Assembly (NCBI RefSeq): GCF_024584785.1
Contig: NZ_CP074112.1
Span: 1,612,001-1,676,000, forward strand
Origin: Idiomarina loihiensis
GTDB lineage: Bacteria; Pseudomonadota; Gammaproteobacteria; Enterobacterales; Alteromonadaceae
Direction of reading: 5' to 3'
DNA: 64,000 bases
This document shows positions 26,916 through 35,444 of this stretch, one piece after another. Below the pieces are notes generated by a model. It was not told the origin of the DNA. It ran no database searches and worked only from the letters and a program-made list of their open reading frames with translations. The position numbers and the translations under genes were made by a program. Position 1 is the stretch's first letter, and every line of letters begins with the position of its first letter.

Positions 26916-27629
26916 TTAGTTCACACTCACTCGGATTGCTGCTGCCACCGCAAGCGGTGCCAAAGTCAGCGTTAAAACCATAAGCCCCGCCAAGAGTAAC
27001 ACTTGGCCAAGCGCGGACGTACCTACTAGAGTACTTTCAACGGCGGCCGCTGCAAATATCAACAAAGGGATAAACAACGGCAGCAGTAATAAGCTCAATA
27101 ATGCCCCACCGCGGCCTAAACTAACCGTCAGCGCAGCTCCTATCGCAGTCATGGCACTCAACATAGGAGTACCTAATAAGAGGGTGAGCATCAGCACGCC
27201 CCACGCCTCAAACGGTAACTTTAATAATAACGCACACAGCGGCGCTAAGATCACCAGTGGCAAGCCACTTAACAACCAATGCACCAGAATTTTGCCCAAT
27301 GCCAGCACCGCCAACGGCACCGGCAGCAACGTCATTTGTTCTAACGAGCCATCTAAATAATCATCGCGAAATAAGCGCTCAGAGCCGAGTAAAGCCGACA
27401 ACAAAGCAGCGACCCAAATCACCCCGGTGGCGATACGCGCTAAAATATCCGGCCCAGGCCCTACCGCCAATGGAAACAGCGTCACCACGATCACCACAAA
27501 CAGCAATGGGTTAATCACATCGCTACGGCGGCGCAAGGTCACCGCTAAATCACGGCGCATGATCACGCGCAATAACGCAAAGGTTGATGCTTGATTACTA
27601 CAACGCGAGTTGGTCTCAACTAAGCTCAT
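26916..27629 (-). CDS. ccmB: CcmB, ABC-transporter membrane subunit
   Basis: A 237-residue membrane protein with six hydrophobic segments. The ATG at 27629 is preferred because AGGAG lies eight bases upstream; the longer frame from 27656 would add nine residues. It overlaps ccmA by 14 bases. The conserved segment LFRDDYLDGSLEQMTLLP follows the second helix, as in CcmB. With CcmA it forms the ABC module that releases holo-CcmE. Confidence 0.94.
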   Translation of the reverse strand: MSLVETNSRCSNQASTFALLRVIMRRDLAVTLRRRSDVINPLLFVVIVVTLFPLAVGPGPDILARIATGVIWVAALLSALLGSERLFRDDYLDGSLEQMTLLPVPLAVLALGKILVHWLLSGLPLVILAPLCALLLKLPFEAWGVLMLTLLLGTPMLSAMTAIGAALTVSLGRGGALLSLLLLPLFIPLLIFAAAAVESTLVGTSALGQVLLLAGLMVLTLTLAPLAVAAAIRVSVN

Positions 27630-28266
27630 CGACAAACTCCTCGTCTTGGGGCTCAATCCGTAATTTTTGCAAGCGCTCGCCCGACCAAGTTAACGGCTGA
27701 TGCGAGGTTAGCAATAACGCGCCACCACGCTCTAAGTGTTCAGCAAAACGCTGATGGAGCATATCAATGCCGCGAGTATCTAGGGCGGTGAAGGGTTCGT
27801 CAAGGATCCATAAAGTCGCAGGGCTATACCATAGCCGCGCTAACGCAATTCGGCGTTGCTGCCCAGCCGATAGCTGTTGCGCAGGAATATCTTCTAAGCC
27901 AAGCAAACCAACGGTTTCTAATAGCTGCCAAGGGTCTATAGCGCCAGCGCCATCTAATTGCGCTTGAAAATGCAAGTTCTCCAGCGCTGTCAGCTCAGCT
28001 TTTACCGCAGGTTTATGGCCAATAAAAAGGGTTTGTCGTTGCCATAACTCGGGATCATCACGCTGCGGTTGGCCAAACAGTCGCACTTGGCCCTCTTGCG
28101 GACGTAATAACCCAGCAATGATTCTTAATAAGGTTGATTTGCCGGCCCCATTAGGGCCTTCAATATGCAGAATATGGCCTGCATTCAATTGCAGCGAAAG
28201 CTGCGCAAACAACGTGCGCCCGGCACGCACAGAAGTCAGCTGATCAGCTTGAATCACAACAGACAT
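27616..28266 (-). CDS. ccmA: CcmA, ABC-transporter ATPase
   Basis: A 216-residue ATPase. The Walker A motif is GPNGAGKSTLL, the ABC signature is LSAGQQRRIALARL, and the Walker B region is LWILDEPFTALD, with the switch histidine in TSHQPL. CcmA drives release of haem-loaded CcmE from CcmC. It is the first gene of the ccm operon; the 68 nt between it and pilV upstream must hold the promoter, but no strong match stands out. Confidence 0.95.
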   Translation of the reverse strand: MSVVIQADQLTSVRAGRTLFAQLSLQLNAGHILHIEGPNGAGKSTLLRIIAGLLRPQEGQVRLFGQPQRDDPELWQRQTLFIGHKPAVKAELTALENLHFQAQLDGAGAIDPWQLLETVGLLGLEDIPAQQLSAGQQRRIALARLWYSPATLWILDEPFTALDTRGIDMLHQRFAEHLERGGALLLTSHQPLTWSGERLQKLRIEPQDEEFVDELS

Positions 28267-28334
28267 GTCGGCTAGTGGCCTATCTCGTCAATTAAAATTG
28301 GCTCGATAGTACCACAGGTTAGCCGTGGATTGGA

Positions 28335-30296
28335 TCAGTTGTTGATACGAATATCTATATCTTGCTCTGGGTCATTAGCCTGAATATTCGATACCGAAAT
28401 TACCGAAGGAGTAAACACCATGCCCGGATTTGACGAGCCAAACTGAATGCTTAATGAACTGCCCTGCTGAATCCCATTACAGGAATAAATCGGGGTGGCT
28501 GATTTGCCCACAAAACTAAAAGAACAGGTCACATTTAAATCAGACGCGCTAATAGTTAAGCCGTTATAATCGTTTTTCTTACAGTCTTGCCAGCTGGCCG
28601 AATTACCAGTTACTTTGTTAAATAGACAATGGAACTCACCCGAGACAGCAAAATAAGTAGTCTCGCCGCTACGCTCTTCTACGGTAATGTTCATGGCACT
28701 GCTGATATCACGGCCAATATCTCGCACATGAATCGGTGGTCGCCCGATAATTCCGGTATTACCGCCTTGGCTCAGCATTGTAACCTGGGTGGTGCCACCA
28801 GCCACTGTGGTTAAGCGCCCACGACTGTAGTTTCCGTAATAATTACGATCAGGATCGACGATAGTTTCTATTTCATCATTGGTGACTGTGGCCACGCCAG
28901 TATTAGACGAATCCCAATCACCTAACAGCGTGTTGTTAACCTCATAAAAGGGCACTTTAGTGAGCCAATCATCTTCATCGTTCTGAATCGCACTAATGAC
29001 CGCCTGCAGATGGCTATCACTCATTTTATCTAGATAAATAGCGCGCCCAATCAGCTGATAAGAACCATTCATCAGCGTCGCATCACGATCATTAGGAGCC
29101 GCCGGTAGCGCCTCGCCTAACACCAAGGCACGGATCACCGCGCGCACATAATTGGCATAGGTCTGGTTACTGGCTTCATCCACTAAGTACTCAGAGGTGG
29201 AGACAGTAACAGCTTGCATCTCCCAATCGGGATACACTTCATACCAACCGTCAATACGCCGCATCCGGCATACTTCCAGATAGTTTTCATTGAGGCTGGC
29301 TTGGGCTAATCCGGTGCCCAAAATAAAACTCGATGCTCTAAAATGTCGATGGTCACCACTCGGCAACCGCGCCGCTGCGCTTTCTTCCCGATAGACGTTC
29401 CCACTGGCTACCATTTCTTCGTTGTCATGATGGTCGCGACAGCATTCAACACACAGCTCAGGTTGATTGGTATCCGCTGGAGCCCCCACCATTTTACGTA
29501 CCAACTTGCCGCCATCGGGGTCTAGCGTTAATTGGTCATCTTTTAAGATCAACCGTTGGGGAGTACGCCCCACATTATCCTGTATCCCCACAAATTTGCA
29601 CAAACACTCCACCGTGGCAAAGTCTTCGACGCGTTGGGTTTGCGTGGCTTGGTCATAGGTCACCGTATCAAAGGTCACCATACGTCGCCCATCTTTGGTC
29701 AGCACCGAAGGCGTCGGCCGGGTCGTTTCTTTCACTTGAAACAAGGTCGCATTGCTATCGTCGGTTAATTTGATGGCAATAACCTCAGGCGCTGCGCCCG
29801 GGTTATAAGTCACCTTGGGTTCGCTGCGGGGCGGTGGATTGGTTATCACCAAGCCGCCATCACGCATATTAAATTTACTTAACCAGCCTTCGACACTAGC
29901 AGCATCGGCTTCACCGCCACGACTGGTCCAACTCACCTGTACCAAAGCCGCCTTGGCATCGGGTTCACTGGGTAAGGGGTTGGGTAAGCCTACATCGCCA
30001 CTGGTTTTCCAGCCATTGTGGTAATATTGCGGGCTTACCGTCCACACCACTTGATAATCTTTGCCATCGCGAGCCACAGTCGCACTGCCAGAAACAATAT
30101 CGGCGTATTCGTTAAAGCGAAGCAACTCTAATCGATGCTGGGCGATTTCTAAGGCGGCACTGCGCTCAGCAGCACGCACCGAACCTTGGGTAAAGGTACG
30201 TTGCAAACTCACTAAACCGGTAACGCCTACGGCAATAATCACCAGCGCCACCAGCACCTCAACAAAGGTAAAGCCGCGTTGTTGTCTAGAAATCAC
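28335..30296 (-). CDS. Oversized PilV-like minor pilin
   Basis: A 653-residue protein, about three times the length of ordinary PilV. The GTG start at 30296 is preceded by AGGAGG. The N-terminus has a prepilin peptidase site (QQRG then FTFVEVLVALVIIAVG) with Glu at mature position 5, and the PilV-like segment AALEIAQHRLELLRFNEYA follows. The large remainder is not recognised. It contains a Cys/His-rich cluster (CVECCRDHHD near residue 280, then DHRHF) and a C-terminal beta-rich domain with paired cysteines. It overlaps the pilX-like gene by 11 bases. It may act as a pilus-tip adhesin fused to a minor pilin, since no pilY1 is present; that is inference. Confidence 0.8.
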   Translation of the reverse strand: MISRQQRGFTFVEVLVALVIIAVGVTGLVSLQRTFTQGSVRAAERSAALEIAQHRLELLRFNEYADIVSGSATVARDGKDYQVVWTVSPQYYHNGWKTSGDVGLPNPLPSEPDAKAALVQVSWTSRGGEADAASVEGWLSKFNMRDGGLVITNPPPRSEPKVTYNPGAAPEVIAIKLTDDSNATLFQVKETTRPTPSVLTKDGRRMVTFDTVTYDQATQTQRVEDFATVECLCKFVGIQDNVGRTPQRLILKDDQLTLDPDGGKLVRKMVGAPADTNQPELCVECCRDHHDNEEMVASGNVYREESAAARLPSGDHRHFRASSFILGTGLAQASLNENYLEVCRMRRIDGWYEVYPDWEMQAVTVSTSEYLVDEASNQTYANYVRAVIRALVLGEALPAAPNDRDATLMNGSYQLIGRAIYLDKMSDSHLQAVISAIQNDEDDWLTKVPFYEVNNTLLGDWDSSNTGVATVTNDEIETIVDPDRNYYGNYSRGRLTTVAGGTTQVTMLSQGGNTGIIGRPPIHVRDIGRDISSAMNITVEERSGETTYFAVSGEFHCLFNKVTGNSASWQDCKKNDYNGLTISASDLNVTCSFSFVGKSATPIYSCNGIQQGSSLSIQFGSSNPGMVFTPSVISVSNIQANDPEQDIDIRINN

Positions 30297-31419
30297 GCCA
30301 ACTTCCTCCTATGCGAAATAACCGTCGAAACTTATCGTTGGTGACAATATTGGTCAGTACTTCTTGGCTGTATCGTACTTCCAAACTCCCGTTAGAGAGC
30401 TTAGGGTCACGATTCGCCATCACCGCCCCTTCAATCCGTGCACCACCATTGAGTTTTAAGTCGTACGTATTTAAGTCATCCGGTCGCGTAAACGCAAACA
30501 ACAAGCCATGAATGACCACATTGCCGTTAATCTGCACATTGGCACTTTCAACCACTATTGCTACCGGGTTCTCCGGGCTGCCGATAGAGCCTCCAGGGGC
30601 ACAAGAGCCTGTTACCCAAATAAACCCAGTGCTGGCTGCATTTAAACTGCTGCAATTAGGCACAATCTGGCTGGCTGATGCTTTAAGTGATTGCCACTGT
30701 GACGAGGGCACGCCAAACAAATACTCCAGCAAGTCATCAGGAAAATTCGGGTCGTTATCTAAAATATCGACACCGTGGTCACCCCGCTCACTAAAGGGGT
30801 TAGAATCACAGCGTCCTTCCTCGAACTCTTGTTGGCCACAGGTGCTGCCACTACCGTTGATATCCACATCACCTGAAGTCCAAATAGATAATGGCACCCC
30901 ATCACCACCGCCATTCGGGTTCGCCGCCACTTTAAAGTTACCAGAGACGTTCATCGAGCCACGAACTGCCACTGGCGTATCAGGTGCGGAACGAATGATC
31001 GGCAATACAGCTAGTTGTTGGCGCACCGTACGCTGCCCCCGCCCATCAGCCGAACGTGCGGAAATCACCACATCAACGATATCCACCACCCCACGTAGGG
31101 TATCGTCAAAACGTTGGCTGCTTATGGTCGCGGTATAACTGGCGCCACCTAGCGTGCCACTCAGCGTTCGATCCAAGTTAGTCTTGTCATCATCTAGCTC
31201 ACTGATAACTCGCTCTAACGCTGCATCGGCCACCATAGTGGCCTCTTGCGCGGCTAAATGATTACGCATAATACGCTGCTCTTGTACCTTAAAACGAGCC
31301 GTGTACAAGGTCACCAAAATCAAAATCGCCAACAGCATCACCGAGATCGTCAAGGTGGCATAGCCAGCTTGGTAGCCATATCGTAACTGCTGTGGTGGCA
31401 ACACTGGCTTAGAACGCAT
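30286..31419 (-). CDS. PilX-like minor pilin with large C-terminal domain
   Basis: A 377-residue protein with a PilX-type N-terminus: a short leader, then a hydrophobic helix (about 20-42) starting YATLTISVMLLAIL, lacking Glu5 as PilX proteins often do. The body is roughly twice the usual length and beta-rich. It contains repeated NG turns such as VQINGNVVIHGLLFA, resembling the parallel-beta domains annotated in atypical PilX proteins. Three to four cysteines could form disulphides. It overlaps pilV (11 bases) and pilW (11 bases), so all four minor pilins are one operon. Confidence 0.8.
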   Translation of the reverse strand: MRSKPVLPPQQLRYGYQAGYATLTISVMLLAILILVTLYTARFKVQEQRIMRNHLAAQEATMVADAALERVISELDDDKTNLDRTLSGTLGGASYTATISSQRFDDTLRGVVDIVDVVISARSADGRGQRTVRQQLAVLPIIRSAPDTPVAVRGSMNVSGNFKVAANPNGGGDGVPLSIWTSGDVDINGSGSTCGQQEFEEGRCDSNPFSERGDHGVDILDNDPNFPDDLLEYLFGVPSSQWQSLKASASQIVPNCSSLNAASTGFIWVTGSCAPGGSIGSPENPVAIVVESANVQINGNVVIHGLLFAFTRPDDLNTYDLKLNGGARIEGAVMANRDPKLSNGSLEVRYSQEVLTNIVTNDKFRRLFRIGGSWRDF

Positions 31420-32020
31420 TACGTAGCACCACCTCGGTCATAAACTCGCGATCCAGCGCGGCATCACTAGGCACACTCAACCGCGCTTCAATAAACACGA
31501 CCTGTTCGGTAACTTCATCCAACATGCGCTCCGTCAGCACAAACTGCAGTTGTTCAACTCGCACCAAATCAGGACTGGTTAAACCTTCCCATCCGTTTTC
31601 ATCACAACCGGCACCGCCTTGACGGCGCTGAATTTGATCGTTTCGTAACCGATAGCCGAATCGCTCCACGTTACCATCATGCACACCATCGGCATCCGCA
31701 TCGTAGTCAAACAACAAGCAGGATGCTGCTGCTTCATCAGGGTGAGCGCTCACTAGCACGGATTCATTAAAAGCCGTAATAGCATTTTCGGCATCTGTCA
31801 CTAACAGGTGTGCATCGCTTCGATACCCAGCGCGACGCACATCACCTACCAACAAATCCATCACCGCGGTGGTTTCTTCATGCAACTGACTTAAGCGCAA
31901 ACTGTTTGAGTTAGTACCAAGCGTGGCTGAGAACACACTCGCCAAGCCAGCCATCAACACCAGCCCCAGACTAATAGTAATCATCAGTTCGATCAGCGAC
32001 AGGCCGCGTTGCTTTAACAT
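31409..32020 (-). CDS. pilW: PilW-like minor pilin
   Basis: A 203-residue prepilin. The ATG at 32020 is preferred because GGGGAG lies about ten bases upstream and because it puts the cleavage site after KQRG, with mature LSLIELMITISLG and Glu5. The frame open from 32053 adds 11 residues from within the preceding gene. The rest matches the PilW pattern with one disulphide-sized Cys pair. PilW is a minor pilin that primes type IV pilus assembly. It overlaps fimT by seven bases. Confidence 0.88.
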   Translation of the reverse strand: MLKQRGLSLIELMITISLGLVLMAGLASVFSATLGTNSNSLRLSQLHEETTAVMDLLVGDVRRAGYRSDAHLLVTDAENAITAFNESVLVSAHPDEAAASCLLFDYDADADGVHDGNVERFGYRLRNDQIQRRQGGAGCDENGWEGLTSPDLVRVEQLQFVLTERMLDEVTEQVVFIEARLSVPSDAALDREFMTEVVLRNAF

Positions 32021-32541
32021 GCCGGATAACTCCCCACATCGCCCACCTGACAATAGCGAATGCGCCCCAACGAGCTCACCACCAATTGCACTTGTTTTTC
32101 CATCGCCCCGGTACTGTCGCTCAACTGATAAATGACCGTGCCCGCATTGCCTTCAGCCAAGCCGCGCATGCCATCAAAGGCGGTAAATTCGCCAGCCGCA
32201 AAGGTACTACTGAGCAGTTCTACTTGATGATAGTCAGCACTGGAGATTTGCCGTAGTACGCCATCAATCGCGCAATCTTCTTCCAGACAATCACAGTCCG
32301 CCGTGTCGGCTACCGCCGCACACCAGGCGCCGTCTTCATCGTCCCACACCACAAAACGCTGCTGCCCAGTCGCCAACGCATCCGATCGCGCGTACTGCAG
32401 CAAGGCATAGGTATCCTGTGCCGCCCCCTGCAATCGTAGCGACCGAGCTAAATCGAGCGTAGCCGGAACCCCCATTCCCAGCACTATGCTGAGAATGGCC
32501 ACAGTCACCAACAGCTCTAATAAAGTAAAACCACGCTGCAT
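32014..32541 (-). CDS. fimT: FimT/GspH-family minor pseudopilin
   Basis: A 175-residue prepilin with a three-residue leader (MQRG then FTLLELLVTVAILSIV) and Glu5. The GspH/FimT domain includes an LQYARSDALATGQ segment. Several paired cysteines lie in the central loop and at the extreme C-terminus. It is the first gene of the minor-pilin operon fimT-pilW-pilX-pilV. The name fimT follows position and domain; fimU would be equally compatible. Confidence 0.85.
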   Translation of the reverse strand: MQRGFTLLELLVTVAILSIVLGMGVPATLDLARSLRLQGAAQDTYALLQYARSDALATGQQRFVVWDDEDGAWCAAVADTADCDCLEEDCAIDGVLRQISSADYHQVELLSSTFAAGEFTAFDGMRGLAEGNAGTVIYQLSDSTGAMEKQVQLVVSSLGRIRYCQVGDVGSYPAC

Positions 32542-32609
32542 TGCGTTTCGCCTAAAAGTGTAATACTAATGATGTATCTTACCTAGCATAGTATGGACGG
32601 TTGTAATAA

Positions 32610-32993
32610 ATGCAAGTTAAAAAAACGTTGGCAGGCATCACCCTCATCGAGCTTATGATCGTCGTTGCTATTCTCGGCATCCTCGGCAGCATCGCCTACC
32701 CCAACTACGTCGACTATGTTAGAGCAAGTCGCCGCGCCGACGCCATCACTGAACTGCTGAAATTACAGCTCGCGCAAGAAGAATATCGCTTAAGAAATAG
32801 TAGCTACGCCAGCATAGCGGATCTCGGCACCAACCCCAGCAGCGAGTTCTATAGCTTTAGTGCCAGCAACATCGGCGCCGAAACTTACACGCTTACGGCC
32901 ACAGCCACAGGTGCCCAGGCGTTGGACACCGATTGTGCTGCTATGAGTATTGATCAGAATGATGCGAAAACGCCAGCCGCTTGCTGGCGCTAG
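32610..32993 (+). CDS. pilE: PilE-like minor pilin, divergent from the pilin operon
   Basis: A 127-residue prepilin with a processing site after KTLAG and mature ITLIELMIVVAILGILG with Glu5. The YPNYVDYVRASRRADAITEL continuation is typical of PilE minor pilins, and a Cys pair closes the C-terminal loop. In related bacteria pilE is the last gene of the same-strand minor pilin operon and lies next to ispH. Here it is on the opposite strand, with 68 nt between it and fimT. A hairpin (CGCCAGC/GCTGGCG) spans its last codons. Confidence 0.88.
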   Translation: MQVKKTLAGITLIELMIVVAILGILGSIAYPNYVDYVRASRRADAITELLKLQLAQEEYRLRNSSYASIADLGTNPSSEFYSFSASNIGAETYTLTATATGAQALDTDCAAMSIDQNDAKTPAACWR

Positions 32994-33398
32994 CGACGCA
33001 ACAATAATTAAAGTATTGATTGAAGCTCATGCAAAGCATGGCGACAAAGCCGCCGGCTCAAGTAGATGTATGCTGAGTTGAGTCTTAAGTCACAGATGCA
33101 AGAAGACATCATAAAAAAGCTTTAGCTGCTGTGGCAGAACCGAAAATCTGGGCACGCAAGTTACCGATCCACTCAATGACATGACACCTTGTGAGTAACG
33201 AAAACCCGCATAAATATGCTACGAAGTAATGAGCGAGTATTTAAAGATCGACTTCGAGGTTGATAACATTCTGAATCTGCCAGATGAACTTGATGAACCG
33301 GGTAATTTGGTCTGCTTTGTGCCAATTGCGGACGCTAGCACCTCATGAGATTAATTGTTAGAGGCACCAACAGTAAAATACGATCACTTCCCAAGGTT
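32994..33398. other. 405-nt intergenic stretch with possible gene remnants
   Basis: No convincing gene lies here. The longest sensible frame is 33229-33348 (plus), encoding 39 residues beginning MSEYLKIDFEVDN. It has acidic, protein-like composition but no good ribosome binding site. Short protein-like stretches also occur in other frames (around 33005-33075 and 33120-33184), each stopped early. This looks like decayed coding DNA at the junction of the pilin cluster and the accessory block, but no parent family is recognised. Confidence 0.4.
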
Positions 33399-34778
33399 TC
33401 ACTTAGGTAACTCTATGTGCACTTCAAGCCCCGTGGGATATGAGTTGTTGAATGAAATTTTTCCATGGTGCAGTTGCACTATCTTTTGTGTAATCGACAG
33501 GCCTAAACCAGCGCCTGATACAGCACTATGTTCTTGAAGTCGATAGAAGCGCTCCCCCAACCGCTCAAGTGTTTCTTTAGGGACACCCTTGCCTTCATCA
33601 GCAACCTTGATAATGACTCTGTTAGCAGTCTCGAGCGCGACTACCTGTATTTTCGAACCTTTCGGCGAAAATTTCATTGCATTGGACAACAGGTTGGTTA
33701 AAACACTAACGATAAGAGTTTCGTCACAAATTATTCGAATAGAGGAAACATCAATGTGCCATTGGTGATTTTCCACTTTATTGATTGGTAAGTGATTTAG
33801 CGCCAAAGAGACCAACTTACTGATTTCAACTTCCTCAAACTTTTCAGTAAAGTTTAGGCTATCAAGCCGGTTCAACAACAACAGTTGATTAACAAGGCGT
33901 GACATTCGCTCCACGGAGTTAAAAATGGACCTGCCAGAGTGCTTGGCATCGTCAAGTGAATCAGCTGAAATGACATTTTCGGCGTGTACTTGGATTGCGC
34001 TTAACGGTGTGCGCAGTTCGTGAGAAGCATCAGCGACAAACCGCTTTTCGCGTTCCGAGAACATTTTAATTTGATGCAACAACCGATTGAGTGCTTGCCG
34101 GATCGGAACCAACTCATTAGGCAGTTCGGACTCAACTGGCGACAAATTATTTAACTCCCTAGCTCTTAGGTCTGCAGCAAAACGGTTTACGGGTTTTAGG
34201 ACAATATAAACGATGAGGAGTATTATTAGGCTAATTGGAACCCACATTAATAATAGTGGATAGAGTTGCTCTGAGGCCAAGTAGCCACTCAGCTCACCTC
34301 GAACATCCTGACGCTGAAAAGTATGAACCCATATGCCTTTGGATTCCTCGAAGTAGCTAAAGATAAACCACGTGTTTTTGTCACTCTTTAATGTATGGTA
34401 ACCCGCTTCTAAGCCCTTAAGGTTCAATGATTGAGCCTGGTTTGTTGAAGCCAGCAAATTACCGTCGACATTGTAAATTTGATAGCCAATCTTAGACTCG
34501 TATTTATGGCCGCTGGGACCTTTTTCTTCAGCGTAGCTATCCTCTCCGGTATCATCATATTGCGATATCGGAATTATTTGAGTGACAGACAGTTTATTTT
34601 TAGCGGGCGCATAAAACGTTGCGAGCGACTTTGCGGTCTGAGCAAGTTGCGCATCAAAAACCTCATCCAGCTCATGCAGAATATCTCTGTAACTCGCCCA
34701 AGCCGTGACGGCAAGTACAGTCACCACGGCTAAGTTGATGCCAACAACCAATGAGCGACGAAGTGACCACAGGCTCAT
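33399..34778 (-). CDS. Sensor histidine kinase, PmrB/QseC-like
   Basis: A 459-residue two-component kinase. Two membrane helices (about 10-30 and 173-193) enclose a periplasmic sensor domain of about 140 residues. The dimerisation/phosphoacceptor segment is SHELRTPLSAIQVH with His253, followed by the N box (LLSNAMKFSPKG) and glycine-rich G boxes (ADEGKGVP, GAGLGLSI). It overlaps the response regulator gene by four bases. Its neighbours eptA, pap2 and dgkA and the CTTAAG-type boxes suggest a PmrB-like role in sensing envelope stress. I did not see the iron-binding ExxE motif clearly, so the signal is open. Confidence 0.9.
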   Translation of the reverse strand: MSLWSLRRSLVVGINLAVVTVLAVTAWASYRDILHELDEVFDAQLAQTAKSLATFYAPAKNKLSVTQIIPISQYDDTGEDSYAEEKGPSGHKYESKIGYQIYNVDGNLLASTNQAQSLNLKGLEAGYHTLKSDKNTWFIFSYFEESKGIWVHTFQRQDVRGELSGYLASEQLYPLLLMWVPISLIILLIVYIVLKPVNRFAADLRARELNNLSPVESELPNELVPIRQALNRLLHQIKMFSEREKRFVADASHELRTPLSAIQVHAENVISADSLDDAKHSGRSIFNSVERMSRLVNQLLLLNRLDSLNFTEKFEEVEISKLVSLALNHLPINKVENHQWHIDVSSIRIICDETLIVSVLTNLLSNAMKFSPKGSKIQVVALETANRVIIKVADEGKGVPKETLERLGERFYRLQEHSAVSGAGLGLSITQKIVQLHHGKISFNNSYPTGLEVHIELPK

Positions 34779-35440
34779 GATGACTCATCTTGTAAGCGAT
34801 AACCTAGGCCTCTTATCGTTGAGATAAGATTACCATCGATTTTCTTGCGTAAATGGTGAATGTGTACTTCTAGCGAATTACTCTCATGTTCGCCTCCCCA
34901 GCCATAGCACGCACTCGCTAATTGCTCTTTACTCACTATTTTTCCTTTATGCAGCGCTAACTGTTTCAGCAACAGCCACTCAAGCCGAGTCAAATTAATT
35001 GTTTTGTCACGAAAACGGCATTCCTGCGATGATAGGTCAATATTCAGTTGCCCACAGGTTATAATATCGTTTAAGTGTTGGTTTGCTTTGCGAACCTGCA
35101 CTCGAATACGCGCTTCTAATTCGCGTAATTCAAAAGGCTTAACCACATAGTCGTTGGCGCCTTCGTTTAATGCCAGTACTTTAGTATCAATATCATCCCA
35201 CGCTGTAAGTACGAGAATCGGGATTTCTTGGCCTGCTTTCCTTAACTTTTTAATCAGTGGTACGGCATTTCCATCGGGCAGTCCGAGATCAAATATTGCA
35301 AGGTCAAATTGATCTGTCCTAAGGGCGGTCTCAGCTTGAGACAAGTTTGCCGCTAGCTCAACCAGGTATCCCATTCGGCCTAGCCCCTTGATTATTCCTT
35401 CAGCCAAATATTTATCATCTTCTAGGAGTAGCAAACGCAT
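34775..35440 (-). CDS. OmpR-family response regulator, PmrA/QseB-like
   Basis: A 221-residue regulator starting MRLLLLEDD at the ATG at 35440; the frame open from 35455 would add five residues. The receiver domain has the acidic pair at residues 8-9, the phospho-acceptor Asp51 in LAIFDLGLPDG, and the Lys in YVVKPF. The C-terminal winged helix includes NSLEVHIHHLRKKI, the recognition-helix region typical of PmrA/QseB/BasR proteins. The CTTAAG-N5-CTTAAG sequences at 38075-38091 and 12067-12083 match the PmrA box, so this protein is the best candidate to bind them. It follows eptA by four bases. Confidence 0.92.
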   Translation of the reverse strand: MRLLLLEDDKYLAEGIIKGLGRMGYLVELAANLSQAETALRTDQFDLAIFDLGLPDGNAVPLIKKLRKAGQEIPILVLTAWDDIDTKVLALNEGANDYVVKPFELRELEARIRVQVRKANQHLNDIITCGQLNIDLSSQECRFRDKTINLTRLEWLLLKQLALHKGKIVSKEQLASACYGWGGEHESNSLEVHIHHLRKKIDGNLISTIRGLGYRLQDESS

Positions 35441-35444
35441 GTGC

